From Stenomitos frigidus ULC18 (GTDB lineage Bacteria; Cyanobacteriota; Cyanobacteriia; Leptolyngbyales; Leptolyngbyaceae): a stretch of 64,000 nt of DNA. Numbering within the stretch: position 1 is the stretch's first letter; each line of letters begins with the position of its first letter. Position numbers and translations under genes: made by a program. The stretch spans positions 1 to 64,000 of the forward strand of contig NZ_PVWK01000079.1 in assembly GCF_003003795.1 (NCBI RefSeq), written 5' to 3'. Shown piece after piece: positions 52,184 to 59,450 of this stretch. A model generated the notes under the pieces. It saw only the letters and a program-made list of their open reading frames with translations, did not search any database and was not told the origin of the DNA.

Positions 52184-53221
52184 TCAGTTAACAGTCGTCG
52201 TGAAAGCCGCTCGGTTATCCAGAAGGATGCCGACCGCATTCAATACCCGTTGCGCTGCTCCAGTGAAGAACGTGCGATCGAGCGTCTCTGGTGTGTCACT
52301 GGGTTGATGGTAATGAGGATTGCGAAAATTGGCCGTATCGCCTACCATTACGGCGCCAATGTTCTTTGCCCAAAACGGGGCGTGATCGCTGCGTAAGACA
52401 GCTGGTGTCAGCAAACCCTTAAGTGGAATTGGCACCGTAATCATCGCTGGCAGATTGGACTGTCCTGATGGGTTGGAAGCTGATACCTGGAAGACATTCA
52501 GCAGCGGCAAATGCTCCTGGTCACCGACGACGCCTAAAAAGTCGCCACGATCGCCTATTGGATTCACAGGTAACCCTTCTGGATATTTCTGACATCCGGC
52601 AGTGTGACAGGCGTAACCCATCATCTCCAAATTGACCACACCCTCAAGCTTCGCCAAGTTTTCAGGGTGCGAGGTAAACGTAAGACTGCCAACTAAGCCA
52701 GCTTCTTCGCGATCGAAAAACGCAAGCCACAGGGGGCGATAAGTCGGACGGGCGCCCAGCAACCGGGCAATTTCAAGTGTAGTAGCGATCGCACTGCTGT
52801 TGTCATCCGCACCGGGCGAACCGTTCACCGTATCGTAGTGCGCACTCACCAAAATCGCACCAGCATTAGGATTGCTACCAGGACGTTGAGCGAAAACATT
52901 GACGCCACCATCAAAGGCTTGCAATTGCGGTTTCCAGCCAAATTCAGTCAGCGTTTTAACCAGATAGCGGCGAGCACGATCGCGATCGACCGTTTGATAC
53001 CGCTCAAAGTTCAATGCTTCGATGTGCTGGAAGAGACGTGTTGCGCCGATCGGTGGTAGCGGCTGTATGGAAGGGATTGCTTGAGGACTGATAGCCTGTA
53101 TCGGACTTGGGGTATCAGGAGATGGCTCTGGAAGGGGTTGAGAGGAAGACAAATGACAGCTAGTGATGATGATCAAGGCGATCGCCAGCAAACCTCCCAA
53201 AATCCATCGTTTCATCACCAT
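52184..53221 (-). CDS. M28-family metallopeptidase, lipoprotein
   Basis: This 345-residue exported aminopeptidase-like enzyme has a lipobox at the end of its signal (LGGLLAIALIIITSC). The dinuclear zinc ligands are visible: ILVSAHYDTVNGSPGADDNS (His and Asp), LAFFDREEAGLVGSLTF (Glu pair), VVNLEMMGYACHT and RSDHAPFWAKN (final His). Substrate unknown; probably cleaves peptides in the periplasm. Start ATG at 53221 (or two codons later). Confidence 0.92.
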   Translation of the reverse strand: MVMKRWILGGLLAIALIIITSCHLSSSQPLPEPSPDTPSPIQAISPQAIPSIQPLPPIGATRLFQHIEALNFERYQTVDRDRARRYLVKTLTEFGWKPQLQAFDGGVNVFAQRPGSNPNAGAILVSAHYDTVNGSPGADDNSSAIATTLEIARLLGARPTYRPLWLAFFDREEAGLVGSLTFTSHPENLAKLEGVVNLEMMGYACHTAGCQKYPEGLPVNPIGDRGDFLGVVGDQEHLPLLNVFQVSASNPSGQSNLPAMITVPIPLKGLLTPAVLRSDHAPFWAKNIGAVMVGDTANFRNPHYHQPSDTPETLDRTFFTGAAQRVLNAVGILLDNRAAFTTTVN

Positions 53222-53275
53222 GACCGTTTAACGCTTTTTTGTCTTCATGCTTTATGCTCTATGCCTCACCCTTCC

Positions 53276-54106
53276 TTAAATGCCTCCATGCTCCACAACA
53301 AATACGTTGGAGTATAGACACGCTGTAATCTGCTGCCCCTGTTGAGTCACAGACAGATAGCGAAGTGCATCCTGGATATAGGGGTAAACCCCTTTCCAGT
53401 AGAACTGAGAGTAGCTCTGGCGCAAGTCTCCGGGGTTACGGTAGCCAAGCGCTTTGTTGACGCCGGTTTCTTCAAATTCATAGAAAAGCGCCGCGATCTT
53501 TTTCAGATAGCGCGGATCGCTGAGTTGTCCAATCAAATCCGCAGCACGTACTAGCCCAGGATAGTTGCTGGTGTCCTGATGGTCTTCAGCCGCAGGGACG
53601 GGGAAGCGAGTCAGCTCAATATTACGCTTAATCAGTTCGGCATCAAGTAAGCGATGACCACCAAAGCGTTCGTCGATAAAGAGCTTGCCGCGATCGACAT
53701 GATACGGCGTGAGGCTGGCATCGGTGGAACCGGGTGGTAAGGCAATCATGGTCTCGGCAATACCCGTGGCACAAATGTTGTCGTGATCGTCCCGACAAAC
53801 ACCCCGAACGTAGCCGATATCATGACAGACCAGGGAAATGATGCCATGCAGCCAATCTTCGGGTGCGACGCCACCTTCACGGATATGCTTGCCGCGCAGA
53901 ATTTCTTGCCCCACCAGGGTAACCAAAATCGTGTGCTCAATATCGTGATAGAGCGCATCACTATTGGCAATGTTTTCCAACGCCATGCTGCCTGCCCAGG
54001 CAATGATATCGGCATAATCGGCTTTCAAATTGCCATAGGTGCGTTTGTAGCCCGCCTTTAGCTGCTGCACAAACGCACCCGTCAGAATTTCGGTTGCGTT
54101 AAACAT
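53276..54106 (-). CDS. HD-type metal-dependent phosphohydrolase (paralogue 1)
   Basis: This 276-residue soluble protein has an HD-like metal site: ANSDALYHDIEHTILVTLVG (first His), IISLVCHDIGYVRGVCRDDH (HD), LTPYHVDRGKLFIDERFGGH and a late Asp in AADLIGQLSDPRYLKKIAAL. The protein at 56798-57634 is a close paralogue (roughly three quarters identical by eye over the whole length). Substrate unknown; such proteins are often annotated as metal-dependent phosphohydrolases in cyanobacteria. Start ATG at 54106 gives MFNATEIL as in the paralogue. Confidence 0.8.
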   Translation of the reverse strand: MFNATEILTGAFVQQLKAGYKRTYGNLKADYADIIAWAGSMALENIANSDALYHDIEHTILVTLVGQEILRGKHIREGGVAPEDWLHGIISLVCHDIGYVRGVCRDDHDNICATGIAETMIALPPGSTDASLTPYHVDRGKLFIDERFGGHRLLDAELIKRNIELTRFPVPAAEDHQDTSNYPGLVRAADLIGQLSDPRYLKKIAALFYEFEETGVNKALGYRNPGDLRQSYSQFYWKGVYPYIQDALRYLSVTQQGQQITACLYSNVFVVEHGGI

Positions 54107-54419
54107 CTTCAAATCCTCCATCCTGTCCGTTGTAACGAACGTTGGATCAGCGTTTCACCCTTCCACTATGCCGCGATCGCCTAACTGCTGGGGTGATAGT
54201 GAGGAGCCATCAACGTGATTATGCTGGGGAAAAGCAGTGATTTCGATCGGATACATTGCCAGAGACAACACGATCACACGTCGATGCACTCACCCTTAGC
54301 CAACAGGAGTTATGAGGCGAAGCGTTGCTAGATTGCTCTTACCTGGCTGCTTTAGAAGTGTGTTGATAGAACATTCTAGGACTTCGTAAAGCCTGCGATC
54401 GCGACTCAAACCGTTGTCT
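54107..54419. other. Intergenic, nothing firmly recognised
   Basis: A 313-nt gap between the HD gene and the aldo/keto reductase gene. It holds GAGGCGAAGCGTTGCTA near 54311, a word similar to parts of the palindromic element at 55313-55415, but no gene or clear terminator. Confidence 0.4.
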
Positions 54420-55292
54420 TCAAACAGCCGTAGCGCGATCAATTTGGCCAACCTCCGATGGAGAGAGGTGAATCGTCGCGGCTGTGATGGAATCGGCAAT
54501 GCTCTCTGGCTTACTAGCTCCAGGAATCGGCAAGACGCTGAGTGATTTTGCCCGCAGCCACGCCAGCACAATGCTGTAAACGGAAACGTTCTTTGCCTTG
54601 GCCAGTTGCACGATCGCCTCAATCTCTTTGATCTGCCCAAAGCGCCGACTGCCGCCCAAGGGACTCCAGGGTAAGAACGTTAGTCCTTCGCGATCGCAAT
54701 ACTCCAGCACACCATCTGACTCTGGATCGCGATGCCAGGGGTTGTATTGGTTTTGTACAGAAGCAAGCTCGACCACATCACGGGCGCGCTTGATCTGTTC
54801 TACCGAGAAGTTAGAGACACCCACAAGCCGGATAAGACCGTTAACCACAGCTTCTTTGGCTGGCTTGAGTGACTCTTCAATTGAGTAGTCAGGGTCAGGG
54901 GCATGGTATTGCCAAAGCCCGATCGGTTGGTCGCCGCCCAACGCCTCAAAGCTGGTACGAATCGTTTCTCGAAGATGGTCGGGGTTACCGTTGCGTGTCC
55001 AGGCACCATCCGGCCGCATCAAACCACCTTTCGTCGCGATCATGACGTTGGTAGTGTCACCGCTGTATTGCTGGAGTGCTTTGTAAATCAGCCGTTCGTT
55101 GTGGTGCTTATCGGACTCATCCTTGCAATACGAGTCAGCCGTATCGATAAGAGTGACACCGAGATCAAGGGCACGATGGATAGTAGCGATCGCCTGTGCT
55201 TCGGGTGGGCGACTGCTGAGCGACATGGGCATACCGCCCAGACCGATCGCGCTTACAGTGATCCCTGTGTTGCCTAACTGTTTTGTTTCCAT
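54420..55292 (-). CDS. Aldo/keto reductase
   Basis: This 290-residue NADPH-dependent oxidoreductase has a TIM barrel. It begins METKQLGNTGITVSAIGLGG. Catalytic residues: Asp and Tyr in TLIDTADSYCKDESDKHHNE, Lys in VMIATKGGL, His in IGLWQYHAPDPDYSIEES. The cofactor site is in ALRAKSLSVLPIPGASKPES. Physiological substrate unknown. It is monocistronic. Confidence 0.92.
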   Translation of the reverse strand: METKQLGNTGITVSAIGLGGMPMSLSSRPPEAQAIATIHRALDLGVTLIDTADSYCKDESDKHHNERLIYKALQQYSGDTTNVMIATKGGLMRPDGAWTRNGNPDHLRETIRTSFEALGGDQPIGLWQYHAPDPDYSIEESLKPAKEAVVNGLIRLVGVSNFSVEQIKRARDVVELASVQNQYNPWHRDPESDGVLEYCDREGLTFLPWSPLGGSRRFGQIKEIEAIVQLAKAKNVSVYSIVLAWLRAKSLSVLPIPGASKPESIADSITAATIHLSPSEVGQIDRATAV

Positions 55293-55312
55293 GTCCTACC
55301 TATATGAGTGAA

Positions 55313-55415
55313 CTACGGTTTAGAGAACGCGTTGCTATAGCTTCTCTGCATTCACGATTGCTGTCATTCGCCACAATGCAGAGGCGAAGCAACCATTGCG
55401 TTTCTCTAACCGTAG
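55313..55415. repeat. 103-bp long imperfect palindrome (MITE-like)
   Basis: Outer arms CTACGGTTTAGAGAA and TTCTCTAACCGTAG pair with one bulge. Inner arms TTCTCTGCATT and AATGCAGAGGCGAAG also pair, leaving about a 20-nt loop. The whole forms one long hairpin just upstream of the aldo/keto reductase start. No coding capacity. Confidence 0.7.
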
Positions 55416-55491
55416 AATCAACTCAAGCATGATCAATCGTCATCCTTCTAGAGGCGTGATACTTAGAGACACGGTACTTAAAGAACGGATA

Positions 55492-55941
55492 TCAGGGGCA
55501 TCCTGAAGCGACAACTGTGTAGGCGTTTCCAGTCACCGGAATACCCCCAACCACAACGTTGACCTGATAGGGTTCTGCATTTAAGCGAGGTGAGCCTGAG
55601 ATATTAACGGACTCACCGTCCTTCAGCGTCACCTTCTGATCAAAAACTTTATCAGAGGTGCGATTAGCATACTTAAGGTTCATTTGGATGTTGTAGACTC
55701 CCCCATTTTTGGCTCGCACTGTTGCTGCATAGCGGCTAAAGCGGCGTCCATTCGATACAGCAAAATCCGTATTCCAGTTACTGGGGCTCACTGGAGTACT
55801 GGCAGCGGACACCTTTTTCTGCACTGAGTAGGCTCCTTTGCCTTCGACCACCCTGAGAAGAGAGCATGTTTGAGCATTGGCAGGTAGACCAAGACAAACC
55901 AATGCACCTACTAACGCTGTTTTTCCTAACCAGTTCATCAT
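55492..55941 (-). CDS. Hypothetical secreted protein
   Basis: This 149-residue protein has a signal peptide (LGKTALVGALVCLGLPANAQ) and a beta-rich mature part with tyrosine- and asparagine-rich strands (GGVYNIQMNLKYANRTSDKV, VNISGSPRLNAEPYQVNVVV) and two Cys, one near each end. No family recognised. Start at 55941 (or one codon later). An AT-rich upstream region leads to the 56070 gene. Confidence 0.7.
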   Translation of the reverse strand: MMNWLGKTALVGALVCLGLPANAQTCSLLRVVEGKGAYSVQKKVSAASTPVSPSNWNTDFAVSNGRRFSRYAATVRAKNGGVYNIQMNLKYANRTSDKVFDQKVTLKDGESVNISGSPRLNAEPYQVNVVVGGIPVTGNAYTVVASGCP

Positions 55942-56069
55942 AAAAACCTCTTTGGTTTAGTAATGCCGCCTCACGATCGAGGCTAATGACTGAAATACAG
56001 CGATAACAGTTCCCAAAGCAAGCGTCTTAGGTAAGATTTAAGTCTCATCGGTGGCCTGAAGTGCTCAAC

Positions 56070-56333
56070 TCACTGAATGTTTATCGTCTCGGGTTCGTGT
56101 GTCGCTTGGTCTTGCAGCGATTGCCAGCCAGCTTGCCAGAGCGAGCGATCCTTCAGCAGTTGCGCGTTCACCCAAAAGCGCACGGCTGGATCACAAGCTG
56201 CCACCATTTCGGCGAACACCCACTGTCCTTGGTTTTTGCGATTAGTTACCTGAAAGTGCTGCCATCCATCAATTTTTTGATGAGCGGTCCACTTGGATTG
56301 CACCAGGTGCGGAAACTTTTGTTTACGTGGCAT
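56070..56333 (-). CDS. TIGR02450-type Trp-rich small protein
   Basis: This 87-residue protein has the spaced-tryptophan pattern of the TIGR02450 family: HLVQSKWTAHQKIDGWQHFQ, NQGQWVFAEMVAACDPAVRF, WVNAQLLKDRSLWQAGW. The family is conserved across cyanobacteria and some marine bacteria with no known function. Start ATG at 56333, 14 nt after the STAS gene on the same strand, suggesting co-transcription. Confidence 0.8.
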   Translation of the reverse strand: MPRKQKFPHLVQSKWTAHQKIDGWQHFQVTNRKNQGQWVFAEMVAACDPAVRFWVNAQLLKDRSLWQAGWQSLQDQATHEPETINIQ

Positions 56334-56347
56334 GATGCTATTATCAA

Positions 56348-56689
56348 TTACTTTGCTAGCGGTTCGCCTGGACTGTTAGCCAACGCGCGATCGAATCCCT
56401 CTGGAGCCTCGTAGATTTCAAAGACTTTATCCAGGCCGCTGTGCTCAAGCACCATATAAGCTTGCCCGTTGAGGTGACAAAGCGCTAGGCGACCGTTCAC
56501 AGCACGGACTCGCTTTAACGCCACCACCAGCGCTGACAGGCCAGTGCTGTCCATAAACATGACGTGCTGAAAGTCCACCAGAATGTTTGCAATACCCGCT
56601 TCAAGGCTTCTAGTGATGCCATCAAGCAGGTCACCCGTAGTGGAGGAGCTGAGAATTCTTTTAGGATAAAACGTTTGCATCGTCGTCAT
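56348..56689 (-). CDS. STAS-domain protein (anti-sigma factor antagonist-like)
   Basis: This 113-residue protein has a SpoIIAA-like STAS fold: ILVDFQHVMFMDSTGLSALV, in which the Ser of FMDSTGL is the usual phosphorylation site, and LALCHLNGQAYMVLEHSGLD with KVFEIYEAPE after it. It probably works in a partner-switching pathway; no kinase or phosphatase is adjacent. ATG at 56689 gives MTTMQTFYPKRIL; further upstream sequence looks unlike the family. Confidence 0.88.
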   Translation of the reverse strand: MTTMQTFYPKRILSSSTTGDLLDGITRSLEAGIANILVDFQHVMFMDSTGLSALVVALKRVRAVNGRLALCHLNGQAYMVLEHSGLDKVFEIYEAPEGFDRALANSPGEPLAK

Positions 56690-56797
56690 GGCTAACCCTA
56701 GACTGTCCAAATAGGTTTAGGGTTCCCAGGATGAGCCATGAAGTACATATTTGCTTCCCGTCTAGCTCTACAGGCGTTGTCTGGTTAAGAGCCAGCT

Positions 56798-57634
56798 CTA
56801 ATCTTCTGGCTTCTCATGTTCCACAACAAACACATTGGAATAGAGATTGGCGATAATTTGCTTGCCTTGTTGGGTAAGCGATAGATAGTAAAGCGCATCC
56901 TTGATGTAGGGAAAAACGCCGTGCCAGTAGAACTTGGGATAGTTTTTGCGAAGATCGCCAGGATGACGATAGCCCAGCGCTTTGTTTACACCCGTTTCTT
57001 CAAATTCGTAGAACAGTGCGCCAATTTTCTTTAAGTAACGAGGATCGCTGAGTTGACCGATCAAGTCAGACGCGCGGATTAAACCGGGATAGTTAACCGT
57101 ATCTTGATGGTCTTCAGCCGCAGGGACGGGGAAGCGAGTCAGCTCTATGTTGCGCTTGACGATTTCGGAGTCAATCAGCTTGTGCCCCCCAAAGCGCTCA
57201 TCAACAAACAGCTTGGCGCGATCGACGTGGTACGGGGTGAGCCCAGCATCCGAAGAGCCAGGGGGAAGATTGGTCATGTTGCCGTCTTTCCCCGTGGCGT
57301 AAAGCCCATCACGATCTTGGCGACAAACACCTTTCACGTAGCCGATGTCGTGGCAGACCAGCGAAATGATGAAATGCAGCCAGTCTTCGCAAGAAACGCC
57401 ACCCATGCGAATGTGCCTGCCGCGTAGAATTTCCTGACCCACCAGCGTGACTAAAATGGAGTGCTCAACGTTGTGATACAGTGCATCGCTGTTAGCAATA
57501 TTTTCCATTGCCATCGAGCCAACCCAACCGATGATATCCTCATAGTCGGACTTCCAGCCTCCATAGGTGCGTCGGTAGCCTGCTTTGAGTTGATTAACAA
57601 AGTCTTCGATAAGAAGTTCAGTAGCGTTGAACAT
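56798..57634 (-). CDS. HD-type metal-dependent phosphohydrolase (paralogue 2)
   Basis: This 278-residue paralogue of 53276-54106 has the same metal site: ANSDALYHNVEHSILVTLVG, IISLVCHDIGYVKGVCRQDR, LTPYHVDRAKLFVDERFGGH and IRASDLIGQLSDPRYLKKIG. One difference is YHN instead of YHD next to the first His. Differences are spread along the length, so the duplication is not brand new. It is transcribed toward the STAS gene, 87 nt upstream of it. Confidence 0.8.
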   Translation of the reverse strand: MFNATELLIEDFVNQLKAGYRRTYGGWKSDYEDIIGWVGSMAMENIANSDALYHNVEHSILVTLVGQEILRGRHIRMGGVSCEDWLHFIISLVCHDIGYVKGVCRQDRDGLYATGKDGNMTNLPPGSSDAGLTPYHVDRAKLFVDERFGGHKLIDSEIVKRNIELTRFPVPAAEDHQDTVNYPGLIRASDLIGQLSDPRYLKKIGALFYEFEETGVNKALGYRHPGDLRKNYPKFYWHGVFPYIKDALYYLSLTQQGKQIIANLYSNVFVVEHEKPED

Positions 57635-58022
57635 GCTGGCGGCTCGCTTATGCAGTGGAAGAAAGGAGACAAACGCGAGGAACTCTAGGAACCCTTGGTA
57701 GGGACTCTTATATCTTTACAGGAACCCTTATACAAGATTGTGCGGTGGATGCTGAAAATTCGCGTAACTTTCCTGAGTGCCCTTTTCCTTTAACGTGATA
57801 TACCCCTTAAACCGACTCTGTCACAAGGTACTCAAACCGCAAAGGTTCTGCAACGATGACGGTGAAGCGATCGACCAACCGCCTGATCCAAAGCTTTGTT
57901 GTTGCGATCGCTCAAGGGGGTTGTTATTCTGATTCGTATGCCATATAGTACAAATATACCAATGGGGACAAACGAGAACAAACCGTGACGAACCGCTACG
58001 GATTCAGTATAGAGAGGAACTC
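57635..58022. other. ParM-like gene upstream region with short direct repeats
   Basis: AGGAACCCTT occurs at about 57688 and 57719. Immediately before the ParM-like gene, GACAAACGA, GAACAAACC and GTGACGAACC follow one another at 9-10-nt intervals (57966-57993), next to a TATAGT -10-like word. These could be operator or centromere-like repeats for the downstream ribbon-helix-helix protein. No gene seen. Function is speculative. Confidence 0.35.
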
Positions 58023-59042
58023 ATGACAGCCGCTACAAGACAAACAAAAGTTAGAAAGCCCCCCACTGAAACCACTACTACTTGTGCGCTGGCGCTGGAT
58101 GCAGGTAACTATGACCTTAAGTTTTGGAACGGTGAAGCCCATCCTAAAGCCATTCGCTCTGTTCGGTTTCAACTGCCTCAAGGTCGGGATGCTGTCCGCT
58201 TTACTGATGCCTCACCCTTAATTGAGTTGCCTGATGGCACCCGTTATCACTTCGGTGCACAAGCATACAAGTATCGTCGCCAACAGCAAACCGTCGTTGA
58301 AAACAAAGTTGAACTCTCCCGGTTGCATCTTTATGCTTGCTTAGAACCCTGGGAAGGCGAAACTGAATTCGCGATCGACATCTATGCCTCGACCCCTGAA
58401 CCAGCCAAGAATGAGGACGCCATCCGTCAGCATCTGCTAGGAATGCACGAGTTCAAGCGGAATGGGCTGGAGTATCGCGTGCTGGTTGAGCGGGTCGAAG
58501 TTGAACGAGAAGGGATGGGTGCCTATCACTATGCCCAGCGGTTAGGGCTGATTCCTGATACTGGCTACACGATCGTGGTGGATATCGGTGGTGGTACCTG
58601 GTTGACGCGATTGGTTGATGCTGAAGGCGATGTCATTGATGAAAATGTGATGGATCGAGGGGGTGCTTATGAACTGGCAACCTCCATCAGCTTCGATCGC
58701 CGCCTCTCTAATGCGCTTGGCACCACAGCCGATCCCAGTCTCATCATGGATGGCTTCCGTACAGGACATCTCTACGCAGATACAGAATTGACCTGGCAAC
58801 CCTGGCTCGAAGAGCATCTTGATCCCTGGTTTAAGGGTATTTTCCAAACAGTGAAAGCGCAGTACACCCCCTATATGGCGCGAGTCACTCGCTTCTTAGT
58901 CACCGGTGGTAGCTCTCATCTGATTTCAGAGCGGCTAGCGGGTCGCAGGCTGTTTGCGGTGATGACTGACCCTCAATTTGCCAATGTTCGTGGTTTGTTT
59001 CCCGTTGTGAATGGAGCACAGCTATGTATGACAACAAAGTAA
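58023..59042 (+). CDS. ParM/StbA-family actin-like protein
   Basis: This 339-residue actin-fold ATPase has phosphate 1 CALALDAGNYDLKFWNGEAH, a family-specific SRLHLYACLEPWEGETEFAI block, phosphate 2 YTIVVDIGGGTWLTRLVDAE, and the adenosine loop VTRFLVTGGSSHLISERLAG. ParM proteins form filaments that segregate plasmids; chromosomal relatives in cyanobacteria have no proven role. The 3' end overlaps the next gene by 19 nt, so they form an operon. Which replicon it now serves cannot be told from the window; the rplI and dnaB neighbours indicate the chromosome. Confidence 0.85.
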   Translation: MTAATRQTKVRKPPTETTTTCALALDAGNYDLKFWNGEAHPKAIRSVRFQLPQGRDAVRFTDASPLIELPDGTRYHFGAQAYKYRRQQQTVVENKVELSRLHLYACLEPWEGETEFAIDIYASTPEPAKNEDAIRQHLLGMHEFKRNGLEYRVLVERVEVEREGMGAYHYAQRLGLIPDTGYTIVVDIGGGTWLTRLVDAEGDVIDENVMDRGGAYELATSISFDRRLSNALGTTADPSLIMDGFRTGHLYADTELTWQPWLEEHLDPWFKGIFQTVKAQYTPYMARVTRFLVTGGSSHLISERLAGRRLFAVMTDPQFANVRGLFPVVNGAQLCMTTK

Positions 59043-59284
59043 GGCTGAGCCAGGATGTGCTGGATAAAGCGAGCGTGATTGCCTCCGAATGGGGCTTGAA
59101 GAATGCTCGTGCAGCCGTAGAAGCAGTCTTTCGTAGGTATGCCGACGAGTATTTGGATGGTACTGGACGTACCACCCGTTGGGCACCAGAGGCAATACCG
59201 ATGGGTATGTTTGGGACGACTGATCGTTCGTCGTCCTCAAGCTGCGAAGCGCTGAATGAACTGGATGATTTGCTAGGGCTGTAG
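59024..59284 (+). CDS. Small DNA-binding (RHH-like) partner of ParM-like protein
   Basis: This 86-residue protein has an N-terminal strand-helix-helix pattern (DNKVRLSQDVLDKASVIASE, WGLKNARAAVEAVFRRYADE) like CopG/ParR ribbon-helix-helix proteins, and a Ser- and Asp/Leu-rich tail (SSSSSCEALNELDDLLGL) that could contact the actin-like partner. Start ATG at 59024 lies inside the upstream gene. In ParMRC systems ParR binds parC repeats and the filament tip. The assignment rests on size, fold pattern and gene order. Confidence 0.65.
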   Translation: MYDNKVRLSQDVLDKASVIASEWGLKNARAAVEAVFRRYADEYLDGTGRTTRWAPEAIPMGMFGTTDRSSSSSCEALNELDDLLGL

Positions 59285-59309
59285 CCTCTGCGTTTCGCGA
59301 TCGCCATTA

Positions 59310-59371
59310 CCTCTAAATCCCTTCTAGAAAGACGTCAATCATCGTCTTTGTAGAGGGGATTGCTTTAGAGG
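59310..59371 (+). terminator. Long stem-loop after the ParM-like operon
   Basis: CCTCTAAA (59310-59317) pairs with TTTAGAGG (59364-59371), and inside it CTTCTAGAAAGACG pairs with CGTCTTTGTAGAG. It is a 60-nt hairpin in front of the peptidase gene; terminator or leader structure. Confidence 0.6.
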
Positions 59372-59450
59372 AACGATCGCTCAGGTGAAAACTGCAGTTA
59401 GGATGGGCATAATTTTCCGTTACCATCGGAGCCACGTCGCTGGGAATTTT

